The notes beneath the pieces are model-generated. The model did no database searches. It saw nothing but the letters and a program-made list of their open reading frames with translations, and was not told where the DNA came from. A stretch of 64,000 bases of DNA from Perognathus longimembris pacificus (Eukaryota; Chordata; Mammalia; Rodentia; Heteromyidae). This document shows, in pieces, positions 10,225 to 22,373 of this stretch. The stretch lies in the NCBI RefSeq assembly GCF_023159225.1, contig NC_063161.1:119450958-119514957 (forward strand), in the 5' to 3' direction. A program made the translations under genes and the position numbers. The stretch's first letter is position 1; each line of letters starts with the position of its first letter.

Positions 10225-11180
10225 TATTTAAGAAATTGGCCTTTGACAAAGATGTCAAAACTTATTTTGAAAAGATAGTTTCTTCAACACATGGTGTTAG
10301 AAAAACAGTATCTGCATGTAGAAGACAAACTAGACCCCTATTTTTCTACTCTGTTAAAAAAAATCACTTCCAGATGTTTAAAGATCTCAACAGAAAGTTT
10401 GAAACTACTACATAAAAGCATAAGTAGAGTTCTTGAAAATATAAGTGAAAGTAATGCTTTTTAAAATGCTCTTAGAAATATAGGTGCAAGAAATGATTTT
10501 TTTTTTTTTTTTGGCCAGTCCTGGGCCTTGGACTCAGGGTCTGAGCACTGTCCCTGGCTTCCTTTTGCTCAAGGCTAGCACTCTGCCACTTGAGCCACAG
10601 CGCCACTTCTGGCTATTTTCTATATATGTGGTGCTGGGGAATCGAACCCAGGGCTTCATGTATATGAGGCGAGCACTCTTGCCACTAGGCCATATCCCCA
10701 GCCCAAGAAATGATTTTTTTTTTTAAATAAAAGAACCTCAGTTGCTCAGAAAATAAGAAAAGTATAAAAATTGGATTGTATTAAATACAGAGCTTCTGCA
10801 CAGCAAGGAAACAATTACCAGAATCAAAGGGAGACACACAAGATGTGAGAAAATCTCTGCAGAATTTAATACTCAGGACAAATAGAAAGCTCTAAAAACT
10901 AAGCACTAAAATAAGAAATAAAACAATAGATAAATGGGCAAATGAACAATTTTAAAATAAAGCGTAAATATATAATAAATTTATGAAGAAATAAAGGAAA
11001 TTTAAATCAAAACATCATTGTGATTCCATTCCTCCTCCACTCTCAAAATGGCTATCAAGATAACAAACAATAGGAGATGCTGTTGAGAGTAAAACTAGGA
11101 ACCTTTATACACTGTAGGTGAGAATGGAAATTAGTACAGCCACTGTGGAAGTAATTATGGAAGTTCTTAAAAACTGAAGG
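10225..11180 (+). mobile_element. Old L1 ORF2 relic, sense
   Basis: AT-rich sequence matches the 3' third of mammalian L1 ORF2 at the DNA level, for example the block reading caacacatggtgttagaaaa and, later, gtaggtgagaatggaaatta followed by gtacagccactgtgg. No long frame survives. An IDL-Geo SINE has inserted at 10503-10704. Confidence 0.7.
10503..10704 (-). mobile_element. IDL-Geo SINE, antisense, inside old L1
   Basis: A full copy with little divergence. The duplication aagaaatgattttt flanks it at 10488-10502 and 10705-10718. It lies inside the older L1 relic, giving a clear relative age. Confidence 0.92.
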
Positions 11181-11400
11181 CATGGGATGGGAATGTGGCT
11201 TAGTGGTACAGTGCTTGCCTTTCTTGCATGAAGCCCTGGGTTTGATTCCTCGGTACCACATACACAGGAAAGGCCGGGAGTGGCGCTGTGGCTCAAGTGG
11301 TAGAGTGCTAGCCTTGAGCAAAAAGATGCCAAGGGCAGTGCTTAGGCCCTGAGTCTAAGCCCCAGGGATGGAAAATAAACAAACAAACAAATAAATAAAT
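11181..11400 (+). mobile_element. IDL-Geo SINE, sense
   Basis: The ID-like monomer (atgtggcttagtggtacagt ... ggtttgattcctcgg) and the Geo monomer (gtggctcaagtggtagagtg) are followed by an AAAC/AAAT-rich tail. The copy directly abuts the old L1 relic. Confidence 0.9.
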
Positions 11401-11435
11401 ATAGAAAAAGAAAAGAAAACAAAAATGCTTGTTAA

Positions 11436-11545
11436 TGCCAAGTGAGGTGGAGCAAGCTGATAAACTCAGAAATGAGGAAACTGAGGCAGCAGGATCACAG
11501 TTGGAGGCCAGCTGAGGCTATATAATAAGACTGTCTCAAAAAACT
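11436..11545 (+). mobile_element. B1-like SINE, diverged
   Basis: The short segment aatgccaagtgaggtggagc, then gaaactgaggcagcaggatc and gaggccagctgaggctat, ends in a caaaaaa run. It fits a monomeric B1 (7SL-derived) with many changes. Confidence 0.5.
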
Positions 11546-12895
11546 TTGTTACATTTTCAAGCTATAGTTAATAAAACAATGCCTTATCTTTACAGAAGCA
11601 GCAGACAAAACATAACTAATTCCATGCTCTTTAAGCATAGGCAAAGTGTCAGGCTTCTAAGCAGAATCCACTTACATTTATCATATACCCAGTCATAACA
11701 TTGTGGTTTTCTAGTGCAGGTTCAAGAAAGCACGAAAGCACTTCCAGAGGCCTACTGGCAATGTCAGAAAGTGGCCACCAAGAGCCTGTAAGCAAACAAG
11801 TACTGGGCCCCTGACCCAGTGAACGGTGGCACCTTGTTGAGGATGCAGTGTTCAACTGGAAAATACCGGTTTGTGAAGGAGCCTTCAGACCGTTCCTCAA
11901 ACTTGAGCAAGAGCCAGAATCACCCAAACTCTTGTTAAACCAGATAACAACATTCCACTCCACCTTCTGGCAGTGAGTCTAGGGCGAGGACCAGTGTGCA
12001 TTTCTGTTTCAAGGGACACAAGTGCTCAAGGGACACCAATGCTGCTGGTCTGCTCATGAGAATCACGGGTCTAAACAGTGTGCCTCAAAGATGACTGCAG
12101 AAAATCCCAGCCAAGGAGGACAATTCAGAAAATGTCACCCTTGACCAGTCACTTCTTGCTTCATGTACTCAAATGTATGCATTTTTTTGCAAAGATGACT
12201 TTATTACTTGATAATTTCCACTTGTGGAACCAGCTGAACTGGATATTTACTATCAGATAATAGAGTAAGTAAATATTGTTATAATAAGAGGGAGAGATGG
12301 GTGATCTGACTTCCTTGCAAGGGCTGTTCTCAAAACCTGCTCTATCATGGATCTGTAGCAATGATTAACATTTAGACCAAAGGCACCATAAGCAAACTGA
12401 ACATTAGAACACACCTGGGCTTTGCTCCCTTGCCATGCCTTCCCTTCCCCCACCCACAGACTTTACAGAAGGCATCAGAATTTCTTACTAAACGATTAAG
12501 AATAGTTGCTAAGGCATCCTATGAATATAACATATTAATATAAATATTTCTAAGTCAGTTTCCTAATGATAAGCTCTGGTATTAAATTATTAATTACTGA
12601 AAGTATTAATATCAGAAAATTTTTATCAGTCACCAAAAGCCCAACACTGCTGTCTTGGAAGAACCTAACTTTCATCTTCTTCCAGTCACGCATAGCCTGC
12701 TGGCTGGAACATGATCTCTGCAGTAATGAGAAAGAAATTAAGCAGTGAAGGAGTTTGGTATATTGACTATTTTGAGTTGACATCACTTCCGAAATGATCA
12801 TTTGCCTGGTCTTTCTCTACATGCAGCGAACTAAAAATTCCTTTGGGGTGGTATAACACTTGCATAGTGTACTCCGGCCCCTAAATTTGCATCCC
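11546..12895. other. Intergenic, no gene seen
   Basis: About 1.3 kb without a clear repeat. Open frames of 60-104 residues occur on both strands without a recognisable domain. The last 50 bases (ending ttgcatcccagaac) look faintly like the 3' end of a Geo monomer before the GA-rich satellite. Confidence 0.5.
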
Positions 12896-12900
12896 AGAAC

Positions 12901-12985
<85 letters not shown>

Positions 12986-13112
12986 GGAAGGAAGGGAGGA
13001 AGAAAGAAGGGAAGAAAGAAAGAAAGAAAGAAAGGAAGGAAGGAAGGAAGGAAGGAAGGAAGGAAGGAAGGAAGGAAGGAAGGAAGGAAGGAAGGGAAGA
13101 AGAAAGAAAGGA
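12901..13112. repeat. (AG)n / (GAAG)n microsatellite
   Basis: An uninterrupted (ga)n block at about 12918-12978 passes into ggaa and gaag units up to about 13112. All long frames across it (Ser/Leu/Pro or Glu/Arg/Lys runs) are low-complexity artefacts. Confidence 0.95.
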
Positions 13113-13234
13113 CGAACAGTAAGATTTTTGGGGGAGGTGTGTGTGTGTCCTTCCTATACAAGGACTAGAAAGTTGCTGTGTGATCACTTGAGACTCGTAA
13201 TTTGGGCTTCAGTGAACTTGAACAAGTTCTTTTC

Positions 13235-13430
13235 TTATTTGAAAGTCCTGGGGCTTGGACTCAGGGCCTGAGCCCTGTCCCTGGTTTCCTTTTTGCTCAA
13301 AGATAGCACTCTATCAGTTGAGCCACAGCACTACTTCCAGCTTTTTCTGTTTCTGTGGTTCTGAGGAATCGAACCCAGGCCTTCATGCATGCAAGGCCAG
13401 CACTCTACCGCTAAGCCATATTCCCAGCCC
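13235..13430 (-). mobile_element. IDL-Geo SINE, antisense
   Basis: It runs from agtcctggggcttggactca to ccatattcccagccc. Flanked by gaacaa(g/a)ttctttt at 13220-13233 and 13431-13444. Confidence 0.9.
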
Positions 13431-13445
13431 GAACAAATTCTTTTA

Positions 13446-14184
13446 GTAACCCTTATTTTCTACTGCCTTCTATATCCCTCTACCTTTGTATATCTCTTAG
13501 GAACATCCCTAGACCTTGCTACCTACTCCAGAGATACAGAATTTTCTTATCATTCCTGCACAGTGATTTCTTTGTCCATAAAAGTATAAATTATCATGTT
13601 TCAGCCATTGCTTTGGACCTGACTTGCTTGTGATGATTCCCCATGCACATGTGAAATTAACACAACTTTTATGTCCTTTGTTAATCAACTCATATTAATT
13701 GGGTTTCTAGTTCTATGAATAAGAAGAGAGGGAGTGGGATAGCATCTCTCTCTTTCCAAGAGAGAAGAATTTGGGTTTTTGAACTAGATTGTTACTGATA
13801 ATAAGTTCCTATGGCAGACAAATAAAGCCTAAGACTCGCTCAGCGAGACTGAGAGAGAGGATACATTTTTTGTGGAATTCACATGTTATTGGTGCTAAAA
13901 ATGTTCCTTGTCACATCTCTGCAGTCCTGATTTGTTTACAATGGGTGATGGTTTATGATCTCACTGGGCTTGGTGGTGTGTCACTGTGTCATCTGCACAA
14001 ACTTACAGATTTGTTATGGGATGGTTCAGCAACTGTTGTCTCCATGGCTCTCTCAACAAATAATATAAGAAAAAGAAGCATACTATATTGCTTGAAAACC
14101 TTCTCTCAACACCTTTGTGTAAGATCAAGAAAGTCCTAGAATTAAAACTTGTGTGAGTAGCTTGCAAGAAAGTAATACTGGAAT
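13446..14184. other. Intergenic, no gene seen
   Basis: No repeat family recognised. A 116-residue open frame at 13789-14139 lacks recognisable motifs and a codon-usage signal, and I treat it as chance. Confidence 0.45.
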
Positions 14185-14256
14185 TTTTTTTTATTGTTAC
14201 TATAAGGATAATATACAGAGGGGTACATAAGTCAGGTAAAGAGTACATTCCTTGTT
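14185..14256 (-). mobile_element. L1 3' end fragment, antisense
   Basis: The words tattgttactataaggataa, tacagaggggtacataagtc and aggtaaagagtacattcc match the terminal 3' UTR seen in the other antisense L1 relics (42270, 55110, 56016, 63680). It is strongly 5'-truncated. Confidence 0.65.
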
Positions 14257-14279
14257 TTTGGAATTATTGGAATATTCTT

Positions 14280-14481
14280 TTTTTTTTTGGCCAGTCCTGG
14301 GCCTTGGACTCAGGGCCTGAGCACTGTCCCTGGCTTCTTCCCGCTCAAGGCTAGCACTCTGCCACTTGAGCCATAGCGCCGCTTCTGGCCGTTTTCTGTA
14401 TATGTGGTGCTGGGGAATCGAACCTAGGGCCTCGTGTATCCGAGGCAGGCACTCTTGCCAATAGGCTATATCCCCAGCCCC
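14280..14481 (-). mobile_element. IDL-Geo SINE, antisense
   Basis: A full copy with a T10 inverted tail. tggaatattctt flanks it at 14268-14279 and 14482-14493. It shares the diagnostic tcttcccgctcaaggc and cctcgtgtatccgaggc variants with the copy at 15222, so both belong to one subfamily. Confidence 0.92.
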
Positions 14482-14785
14482 TGGAATATTCTTAAGAAAT
14501 AGAAATAAGAGCCAACTGAAAAATCTCTTGACTTTTCAGCCTGTGCTAAGTAGGACATAGAAGACACATGTGTGGAATGCAGATATCATGGCCATGAGTT
14601 GGAACTGATTCTGAAATATACAGAACTGAATGTCAAGAATTCATTAAATACATTTTTGCCTATATTTTTCTTTCTGTGTACATATAAGAATGATATAGCA
14701 AGTGCATGTTTAAATCAAAATCAGTCAATAAATATTTTAAAATCCTAAGTGGTGAAAACATTACAAATAGTTTAATGGGGAATAG

Positions 14786-15038
14786 GGTTTTTTGGGTTTT
14801 TTTGGTTGTTGTTATTGGTCATGGGCTTGAACTCGGGGGCCTGGGCACTGTCCCTGAACTCTTTTTGCTCAGGCTAGTACTCTACCACTTTGAGCCATAG
14901 AACCACTTCTGGTTTTCTGGTAGTTAATTGGATATAAGAGTCTCAAGGTCTTCCCTGCCTAGGCTGCCCTTGAATCACTATCCCTAGATCTCAGCCTCCT
15001 GAGTAGCTAGTGGCATGAGCCACCAGAGCCTGGCTTAG
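14786..15038 (-). mobile_element. 7SL-headed Geo SINE, antisense
   Basis: The Geo monomer (ctcaggctagtactctacca), the linker (tggtagttaattggatataa) and the B1-like head (cctcctgagtagctagtggc) appear in order on the + strand. Confidence 0.85.
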
Positions 15039-15095
15039 TTTTCTTTTTAACAGAGACTCCCAATATTTTTTGACTGATGTTCCCTCTTACACTTA

Positions 15096-15207
15096 AAAAA
15101 AGATATTTTTGTGACACAGTCTTGCTAGGCAGCCTAGGCTAGCCTCAAACTCAAAATCCTGCTACATGTCTCCTGCATGCTAGGATTATACATATGTGCT
15201 ACCACTT
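15096..15207 (-). mobile_element. B1-like SINE, antisense
   Basis: An A-run, then ttttgtgacacagtcttgct, cagcctaggctagcctcaaa and gctaggattatacatatgtg, corresponds to an inverted monomeric B1. The IDL-Geo insertion at 15222 landed at its end. Confidence 0.6.
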
Positions 15208-15221
15208 CTGGATTCTATTTT

Positions 15222-15424
15222 TTTTTTTTTTTGGCCAGTCCTGGGCCTTGGACTCAGGGCCTGAGCACCGTCCCTGGCTTCTTCCCGCTCAAGGCTAGCA
15301 CTCCGCCACTTGAGCCACAGCGCCGCTTCTGGCCGTTTTTCTGTATATGTGGTGCTGGGGAATCGAACCTAGGGCCTCGTGTATCCGAGGCAGGCACTCT
15401 TGCCACTAGGCTATCTCCCCAGCC
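15222..15424 (-). mobile_element. IDL-Geo SINE, antisense
   Basis: A full copy. The duplication ctggattctatttt lies at 15208-15221 and 15425-15438. It shares subfamily-specific bases with the copy at 14280. Confidence 0.93.
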
Positions 15425-15756
15425 CTGGATTCTATTTTATACTCCTGAATTTTACTGAGGACCCTAAATAACTTGTTTATGTGGTCCTATCTAAATTTCT
15501 ACCACACTGGGTATTTAAGCTGTGACTTTTAATATCAAACATTACACAAACATATGTCCATTAGGTGTCATATCACATATCATGCTGAAACTCCAGGGAA
15601 AGTACAGTGTCTACTTACAGATAAGAGAAGCAGGCAGAAACATCACAATGTTAGCAGGAAAGGAACTTTGACCTTATGAACTCTTTGAAAGAGGAAACCA
15701 TACTTTGAGAATCACTGGCACATAAAATTTTGTATTTCCTGCCTTTAGACTTGGGT

Positions 15757-15858
15757 ATGCCCAGGTGAGGTGGTGCACTTCTGCTATCCCAGCACTTGGA
15801 AAGTGGAGGCATTGGGTTATCTGGAAGGTTCAAGGTTAGCCTGGGCTACCTAACAAAG
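15757..15858 (+). mobile_element. B1-like SINE, sense
   Basis: gcccaggtgaggtggtgcac, then ctatcccagcacttgg and ggttagcctgggctac, follow the B1 consensus order. The 3' end lacks a clear A-tail. Confidence 0.65.
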
Positions 15859-15859
15859 C

Positions 15860-16399
15860 GGTTAGGCGCAGATTTTAGACCATCCTGTGTGGATTAGGTT
15901 TCAAGCCCTGCTACATTTTTGCTGACTGGGGGTGCTCACAGAATCAGCCTTAGGATCCGAGCTGGGAACACTAAATGACACACTGATGTTCTTCAAAGGG
16001 CATGGGCACATCATGTTACTTTTGTCATTATTTCTTGAGTGTCCTGAGATGTCACACCTACCACACTACATCCTCTGGGTGGCTCTATGATTGGTTCTAT
16101 GCCTAAGGCCCCCTTTTAAAAGGCTAGGAAAGGCAGGAACGCTCACAAAGCGGCACAAGGACTTTAACCGGAGTGGGTGGGCTAGACGGATGGGAGGGTG
16201 GCCAGGTCTAAGTCTACAACCCAGAAGGTCCTTCTGCTCCAGTGACGACAGTGAGTCCTGTCAAACAGACGACTCCTGGCCTCTGGGGAACCGAGTGATC
16301 AGTTATCCCACGTGCAGAAACAACATTGGTACAAATTCCCTTGGAGTCCAAAGGATCCAGCTGGGTTTTTCTAATGCTTCCCGGAAGGGCTCTGGAGTT

Positions 16400-16400
<1 letters not shown>
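15860..16400. other. ACER2 upstream region
   Basis: Unique-looking DNA leading into the CpG-rich promoter. It contains a palindromic cccttttaaaagg near 16110 and a CACGTG E-box near 16309. I see no gene. Overlapping open frames at 16091-16513 and in the GC-rich block reflect absence of stops in high-GC DNA. Confidence 0.5.
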
Positions 16401-17340
<940 letters not shown>

Positions 17341-18007
17341 GATCTTAGTCGAGTCAGGTGAATTGCTAGAGTCTTCCTTCTTTCTTTCCTTTCTCTCCTT
17401 TTCTCTTTCTGGTCTTTCGTTCCCCCCATTCTTCCCTTCTCTCCTCTCTCTCTCTCCCCGTTCCCCCAGTCCTGCACCTACTCAGGTCAACCCCAAATTC
17501 AATTCACCAGGCCCAAGCTTGCTAGTTCTTAAAAAATGGGGATAAAAGGAGGGTTTGAGACTGATCATGTGTGCGAGGTCCCTAGGCAAGCAGGAACTTC
17601 TCCCTGCAAAATCCCGACACTTGAGTGTGGTAGGGAAAGGATGTCCCTAGAAGAAGTGCTTCCCTCACCAGGCACTGCCCATGGGGCTCTGGTACCTAAT
17701 TATAAAGAGTCATTTCTCTGGCTTATCACTGCTCTGACACAGAAAACAGGAACTCGTGGTTTGAGTCATTGTGAATTTGAAGTTGTTGTTTAGGATTTTT
17801 TTTTTCCACCTTTGGATTTGCTGGGGAAAAAAATGCCTTTGGAAGAATCAGGTGCCTGTTGCCTCAAGGAATTGCTGGTTTTTGTCTATTATGTGAAAAT
17901 TGGACTGTTGAGGGGGAAGCTATGAAACCACCCAGATTCTTGTAGGTTGGTGACACAATCCAGAAATCTTCATTTCCCTTCCTCTCAGCGCTGGGATGCT
18001 CCTTTTT

Positions 18008-18220
18008 GTTTATTTGTTTCGTTTTTGTTGCCAGTCCTGGGGCGTTGGACTCAGGGCCTGAGCACTGTCCCTGGCTTCTTTTTGGTCAATGCTAGCACTC
18101 TGCCAACTTGAGCCACAGCGCCACTTCTGGCCGTTTTCTATATGTGTGGTGCTGGGGAATCGAACCCAGGGCTTCATGTATATGAGCTGAGCACTTTACC
18201 ACTAGGCCATATTCCCAGCC
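18008..18220 (-). mobile_element. IDL-Geo SINE, antisense
   Basis: A full copy with ctg(g/a)gatgctccttttt on both sides (17991-18007 and 18221-18237). The inverted tail is gtttatttgtttcg, a partly mutated A-tail. Confidence 0.92.
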
Positions 18221-18521
18221 CTGAGATGCTCCTTTTTTATCATCAGGTTTGTTGCTCAACACCAGGCCCTCTGAGATCCAGAAATACTGGGAAAGATTGA
18301 ATAAGCAGAAGTGTCCACACATTCTCTACTACACAACCTGGTATCCTAGAGAGGTGCCAAGAGGATGGACCAGAGCAGGCCTGGGCACGTCAACAAAAGA
18401 GAGACGGCAGTGTAACTGAATGTCTGTTTCTAAGAGAGGATGATCATGAAATGCTACGGGTTTCATCAGACTTAAAAAAGAAATAGAAGAAATGACAGAT
18501 TAGTGAAAGATCTTTCCCTTT

Positions 18522-18617
18522 TGTGTGTGTGTGTGTTGGTACTGGGGTTTGAACTCTGGGCCTTATGCTTGCTAGGCAGGCAGTCTACTGGAGCCTTGAG
18601 CCATGCTCCCAGTCCTT
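18522..18617 (-). mobile_element. ID-type (dID) half of a B1-dID-like SINE, antisense
   Basis: After a (tg)n tail, it reads tactggggtttgaactctgg, cttgctaggcaggcagtcta and ccatgctcccagtcc, an inverted tRNA-Ala-derived ID monomer without Geo. An inverted B1 follows at 18738-18855, the layout of a B1-dID composite. Confidence 0.65.
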
Positions 18618-18737
18618 GGTGACAGGTTTTTATACATCAAGCATAATTATCTGTTTAGTCTGAGGCCTGTTATTTCGGCTCTGAAAGCTAATAGTTAGCT
18701 GTTCTGAGCCTGCTTGGAGAAGCTCCAGAGTGTTGGC

Positions 18738-18855
18738 TTGTTTTTTGGAGAGGAGGGTCTTGCATTGTTGCCCAGGCTGGCCTCAAACTCAGGATCCACC
18801 TGACTCAGCTTCTTGAGTAGTTCTGATTATGGGCATGTGTCTGCATGCTTGTCTA
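18738..18855 (-). mobile_element. B1-like SINE, antisense
   Basis: ttgttttttggagaggaggg, then gttgcccaggctggcctcaa and gattatgggcatgtg, is an inverted monomeric B1. It pairs with the ID-like piece just to its left. Confidence 0.65.
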
Positions 18856-19920
18856 TACTTTTAATCTAGCCTCATTGGAACGATTGTGTAGCAAGTGCCA
18901 ACGTCTGTTTTTAGAAATGAATTTTTGATCTTCAGTTACAAGTTGCAGTGTCTGGCTGATTTGTCCACTTAGTCCACCAGACAAGCCTTTGGAAACTACA
19001 AGCCTTTGTAAACTACATTTCCTCTGGCAATTTGGAGGGCTTAAGATCTCAGAGTAAGTGATCCCCTAGCTGTTGTGTCTGGGTCCAAAGAATTTAGCCA
19101 AAACTTACTCCTTGCTTTCTGCTCCCATGGCTCTACTTATCTTCTGAGGCTTATTGTAGGACATAGCTGACCTTTCTCACATTGAGGAAGCCAGGGAACT
19201 ATTATATTACTTGGTCATAATTATAGCCTTAAATAAAGTCTTTGTAATGATAAGGCAGTGGGCCTAATAATCTATATTATAAGAAACTAATAATCAGTAC
19301 CACTGTTAAGAAAAAAAGTTAAAGGAATTGATGATATAAAATCAAGAGAGGACTAGGAGAAGGATCCAGAACCTTCTTATTGGGCATATCACTGGGACAA
19401 CTTTATTTACTATGACTACTGTTAGTTGTGTGCTTTGGGGTGAGGCTCTGCTAGATACTTTATCCTCATCCTAGGCAATAAGTGCTATTTATTATATTCA
19501 TTTGATAGAAACAGTCAGATCTGTTTAATTTGTATAATTTGCTTAGGCCAAGGAAATGACAGAGCTGGAGTTAGAACTTGGTTCTTTGACTTTCCCAAGG
19601 TAGTTCTCTTGGCTATATAGTGCTACTGTTGGTACTTTACACTTATTTGGTATGACATATGTATTTACTACTCAGTTATTCCTTCACTTAAAACTGCTAT
19701 ATTGGGACCATTTTATCTACAGAATAAGACTTATGATAAAAAGAAAATGTGTTTAGTTTGTGGTTATTGTTTGGTATAAAAGCAGTACCATAATCATGGT
19801 AACACAATTCTGAGTGTGGAAGTTATGAAGTAACAGACACCTTCTCTTCTGTTTCTTTGTAGACATGTAAAAAGTGCATGTATTTGTGTGTACATGTAAA
19901 ATATGTGTGCGTATTGCATA

Positions 19921-20030
19921 CTTTTTTTTTTGTTTGCCAGTCCTGTGGCTTAAACGGACTTGGGTACAGTCCCTGAGCTTTTTGCTTAAGGCTAGCACTC
20001 TACCACTTGAGCCATAGCTCCTCTTTGGCT
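19921..20030 (-). mobile_element. 7SL-headed Geo SINE, 3' part (split)
   Basis: T-run, gccagtcctgtggcttaaac and ctctaccacttgagccatag are an inverted Geo monomer. It breaks off at ctcctctttggcttcc. The missing head of the same SINE type resumes after 20585, so a later insertion split it. Confidence 0.75.
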
Positions 20031-20393
20031 TCCTTCCTTCCGTCTGTCCGTCCGTCCATCTGTCTGTCTGTCTCTGTATCTATCTCTCCTTACTCTCTTC
20101 ATCCTTCCTTCCCTCCCTCCCTCTTACCCTTCTCTCTCTCCCTTCCCCCCTCCATCCCCCTTCCTCCTTCCCTTTCCCTTTCCTTTCCCTTTCCCTTTCC
20201 TTTCCCTTTCCCTTTCCCTTTCCTTTCCTTTCCTTTCCTTTCCTTTTTCCTTTCCTTTCCTTTCCTTTCCTTTCCTTTCCTTTCCTTTCCTTTCCTTTCC
20301 TTTCCTTTCCTTTCCTTTCCTTTTTTCCTTTCCTTTCCTTTCCTTTCCTTTCCTTTCCTTTCCTTTCCTTTCCTTTCCTTTCCTTTCCTTTCC
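20031..20393. repeat. Polypyrimidine microsatellite, (CTTTC)n-type
   Basis: ccttccgtc/tgtc units pass into cctt and then a long (ctttc)n block from about 20168 to 20393. It directly precedes the antisense IDL-Geo SINE at 20394, where that SINE's A-tail should be, so it is probably an expanded tail. Long frames across it are artefacts. Confidence 0.95.
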
Positions 20394-20573
20394 CAGTCCT
20401 GGGGCTTGAACTCATTGCCTGGGCACTGTCCCTGAGCTTCTTTTGCTCAAGGCTAGCACTCTGCCATTTAAGCCACAGTGCTACTTCCGGCTTTTCCTGT
20501 TTTGCTGAGGAATCAAACCCAGGGTTTCATGCATGCTAGGCAAGTACTCTTCCATCAAGCCACATTCCCAGCC
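20394..20573 (-). mobile_element. IDL-Geo SINE, antisense, nested
   Basis: It runs from cagtcctggggcttgaactc to ccacattcccagcct. It has lost a few bases in the ID-Geo junction. Together with the polypyrimidine tract it sits inside an older 7SL-headed Geo SINE. Confidence 0.85.
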
Positions 20574-20584
20574 TCTGTCTCTCG

Positions 20585-20722
20585 CTCTTTCTTTCTGGTT
20601 AGTTGGTGGTAAGTGTCTCATGTACTTTCCTGCCTGGACTGATATTGGACTTAAATCCTCAGATCTTGGCCTCCTGAGGTAGGAGTAGCTAGGCTTACAG
20701 GCATGAGTCACTGGTCCTCAGC
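20585..20722 (-). mobile_element. 7SL-headed Geo SINE, 5' part (split)
   Basis: The linker (tggttagttggtggtaagtg), the head (gtactttcctgcctggactg) and the B1-like start (ggcttacaggcatgagtcac) continue the SINE begun at 19921. Confidence 0.75.
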
Positions 20723-22373
20723 CTTCTGTTTATTGTTTTCATGTAGTTTATGAAAAATGATGCTGTGAATATCCTCATACATGAATCTGGGTGTATTTTT
20801 ACAATTTTTACTAATAATCAGTGCCACTTTACAAGAACATTCCCTTTAAATGCTGATAACTGTTGCTAAATGGCAACTGGTTTCATTCCCACTAATAGTG
20901 TTTGACTATTGTCTCAGATCTGTAATCGTTTTTGCTTCAGGCCAAGTCCATGGTTCTCTTCCAAGAATCCATCCATTCCTTTCACTGGTGTACCTTTTGT
21001 ACTGTTTCATTGACATACAGGTTTGTTTGGATTGATTCCTTGCTATGTTTTAAGCTTTAAGGTCCCAATCCCATAGACCAATACAATTTAGAGAAAAGTA
21101 CAATTTCTTTTCAGCTACTGGGCTTGAGTTTGGGGGAGGGGGGCCCTAGTTCTGGGTAGTGACTAAGGAGGAAATGATCTGGAGTTAAAAATAAAGACGA
21201 CATGAAGGAAAATGCCTAAAACTAAGCCATGATTTCTTACCTCCTACTCTGCACCAACCATCAAAATAAGGGAAGTAGGGCTCTTTATTGTCAAAGCATG
21301 TGTCCCACTCTCTGTAGGGAAGAATCTGTCTGCCTAAGCATTTACTATTGTGTATCTATTAGAGATCTGGAAGTAGTCACTTGGGTAGTGAATGTGTACA
21401 GGCGGTTAAGGGTGGTGTTAGTACCTGCAAGGGGTTCATGGCCTCGGTTCAGGGCCTTGGGTGTGTAGAGGGAGTTGTAAGAAGGGGTTTTGCTTAAGAC
21501 TTTACTTTTTTTTTTTTTTAATTGTGGTACTAGGAAGATAGTACCACGTGCTTGCTAGGTAATCTATATGACTTGAGCCAGCAGCCCAAGAGACTTTCCT
21601 GATTTTAAAACTAAAAGTCCCCGAGGATAAATATGATTGATGTAGTTTATTTGTCTGTATGAAAATAGAACAATGAAACCTGCTGCAATTGTCTTAAGAA
21701 GGCAGAGCGGGATGGGGGAGTGATGAAGGTGGGTGGGTTTGATCAGGATACATTGTTTACATGTATGGAAATGTCACAAAGGCTCCCCTGATGCCCAGTA
21801 AACAACTAATGCATACCAAACACAAACAAGCAGAACACCCGGAAAAATCTCATGCATTGGGAACATGAAGTCCCCAGCACCCAGAACAGTGAGTCATCCC
21901 AGAGGTAGGCATTAGAGCAGCGGTATGGAGAGCTGGGGATCGATGTCTGATTCAGATGCAGAGCTCACTTAGCCTGGGTAAAAGTCTAGCTGATGAGCCT
22001 ACTGCTCAGCAAATTTCCAGCCTGTTTTTTTCTTCAGTATTTGCCCTCTCTGGGAAAGTGCTCATTCAGAGTCAGAATGATGAGATTGCAGTGTGTTCTT
22101 TAGACTACTTGGGAGCAAGTGCTGCAAAAGAACACACAGTATGAGGACCTTGCAAAGGAAATAATTATGGCTTCTTTTTAATTAAAAAGTATCTAGGAGC
22201 ACTTCTTGTGTGGAGAGCAGGCTACAGAAGGCCAAGGCTGTCTCTGTGTGCCCTGGAGGCCTGGCATTGCCAGGGCAGTTCACTGCTCTAGCCTGTGGGC
22301 TTGCCTTTGATTTGGGACACTGGCTCAGTGAAGGAGAAACAGCCGCCACTCTTACAGGTGCAATGCATTTGAG

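Noticed and set aside
10484..10726. Recurring peptide with GPWTQGLSTVPGF and LEPQRHFWPFSVYVV, seen in many places
   Set aside because: It is the antisense translation of the IDL-Geo SINE. It recurs at each antisense copy and reflects repeat sharing, not a protein family.
12817..13187. Long Ser/Leu/Pro- and Glu/Arg/Lys-rich open frames
   Set aside because: They are translations of the (GA)n/(GAAG)n microsatellite. The same applies to frames at 20007-20435, 40830-41451 and 62560-62805.
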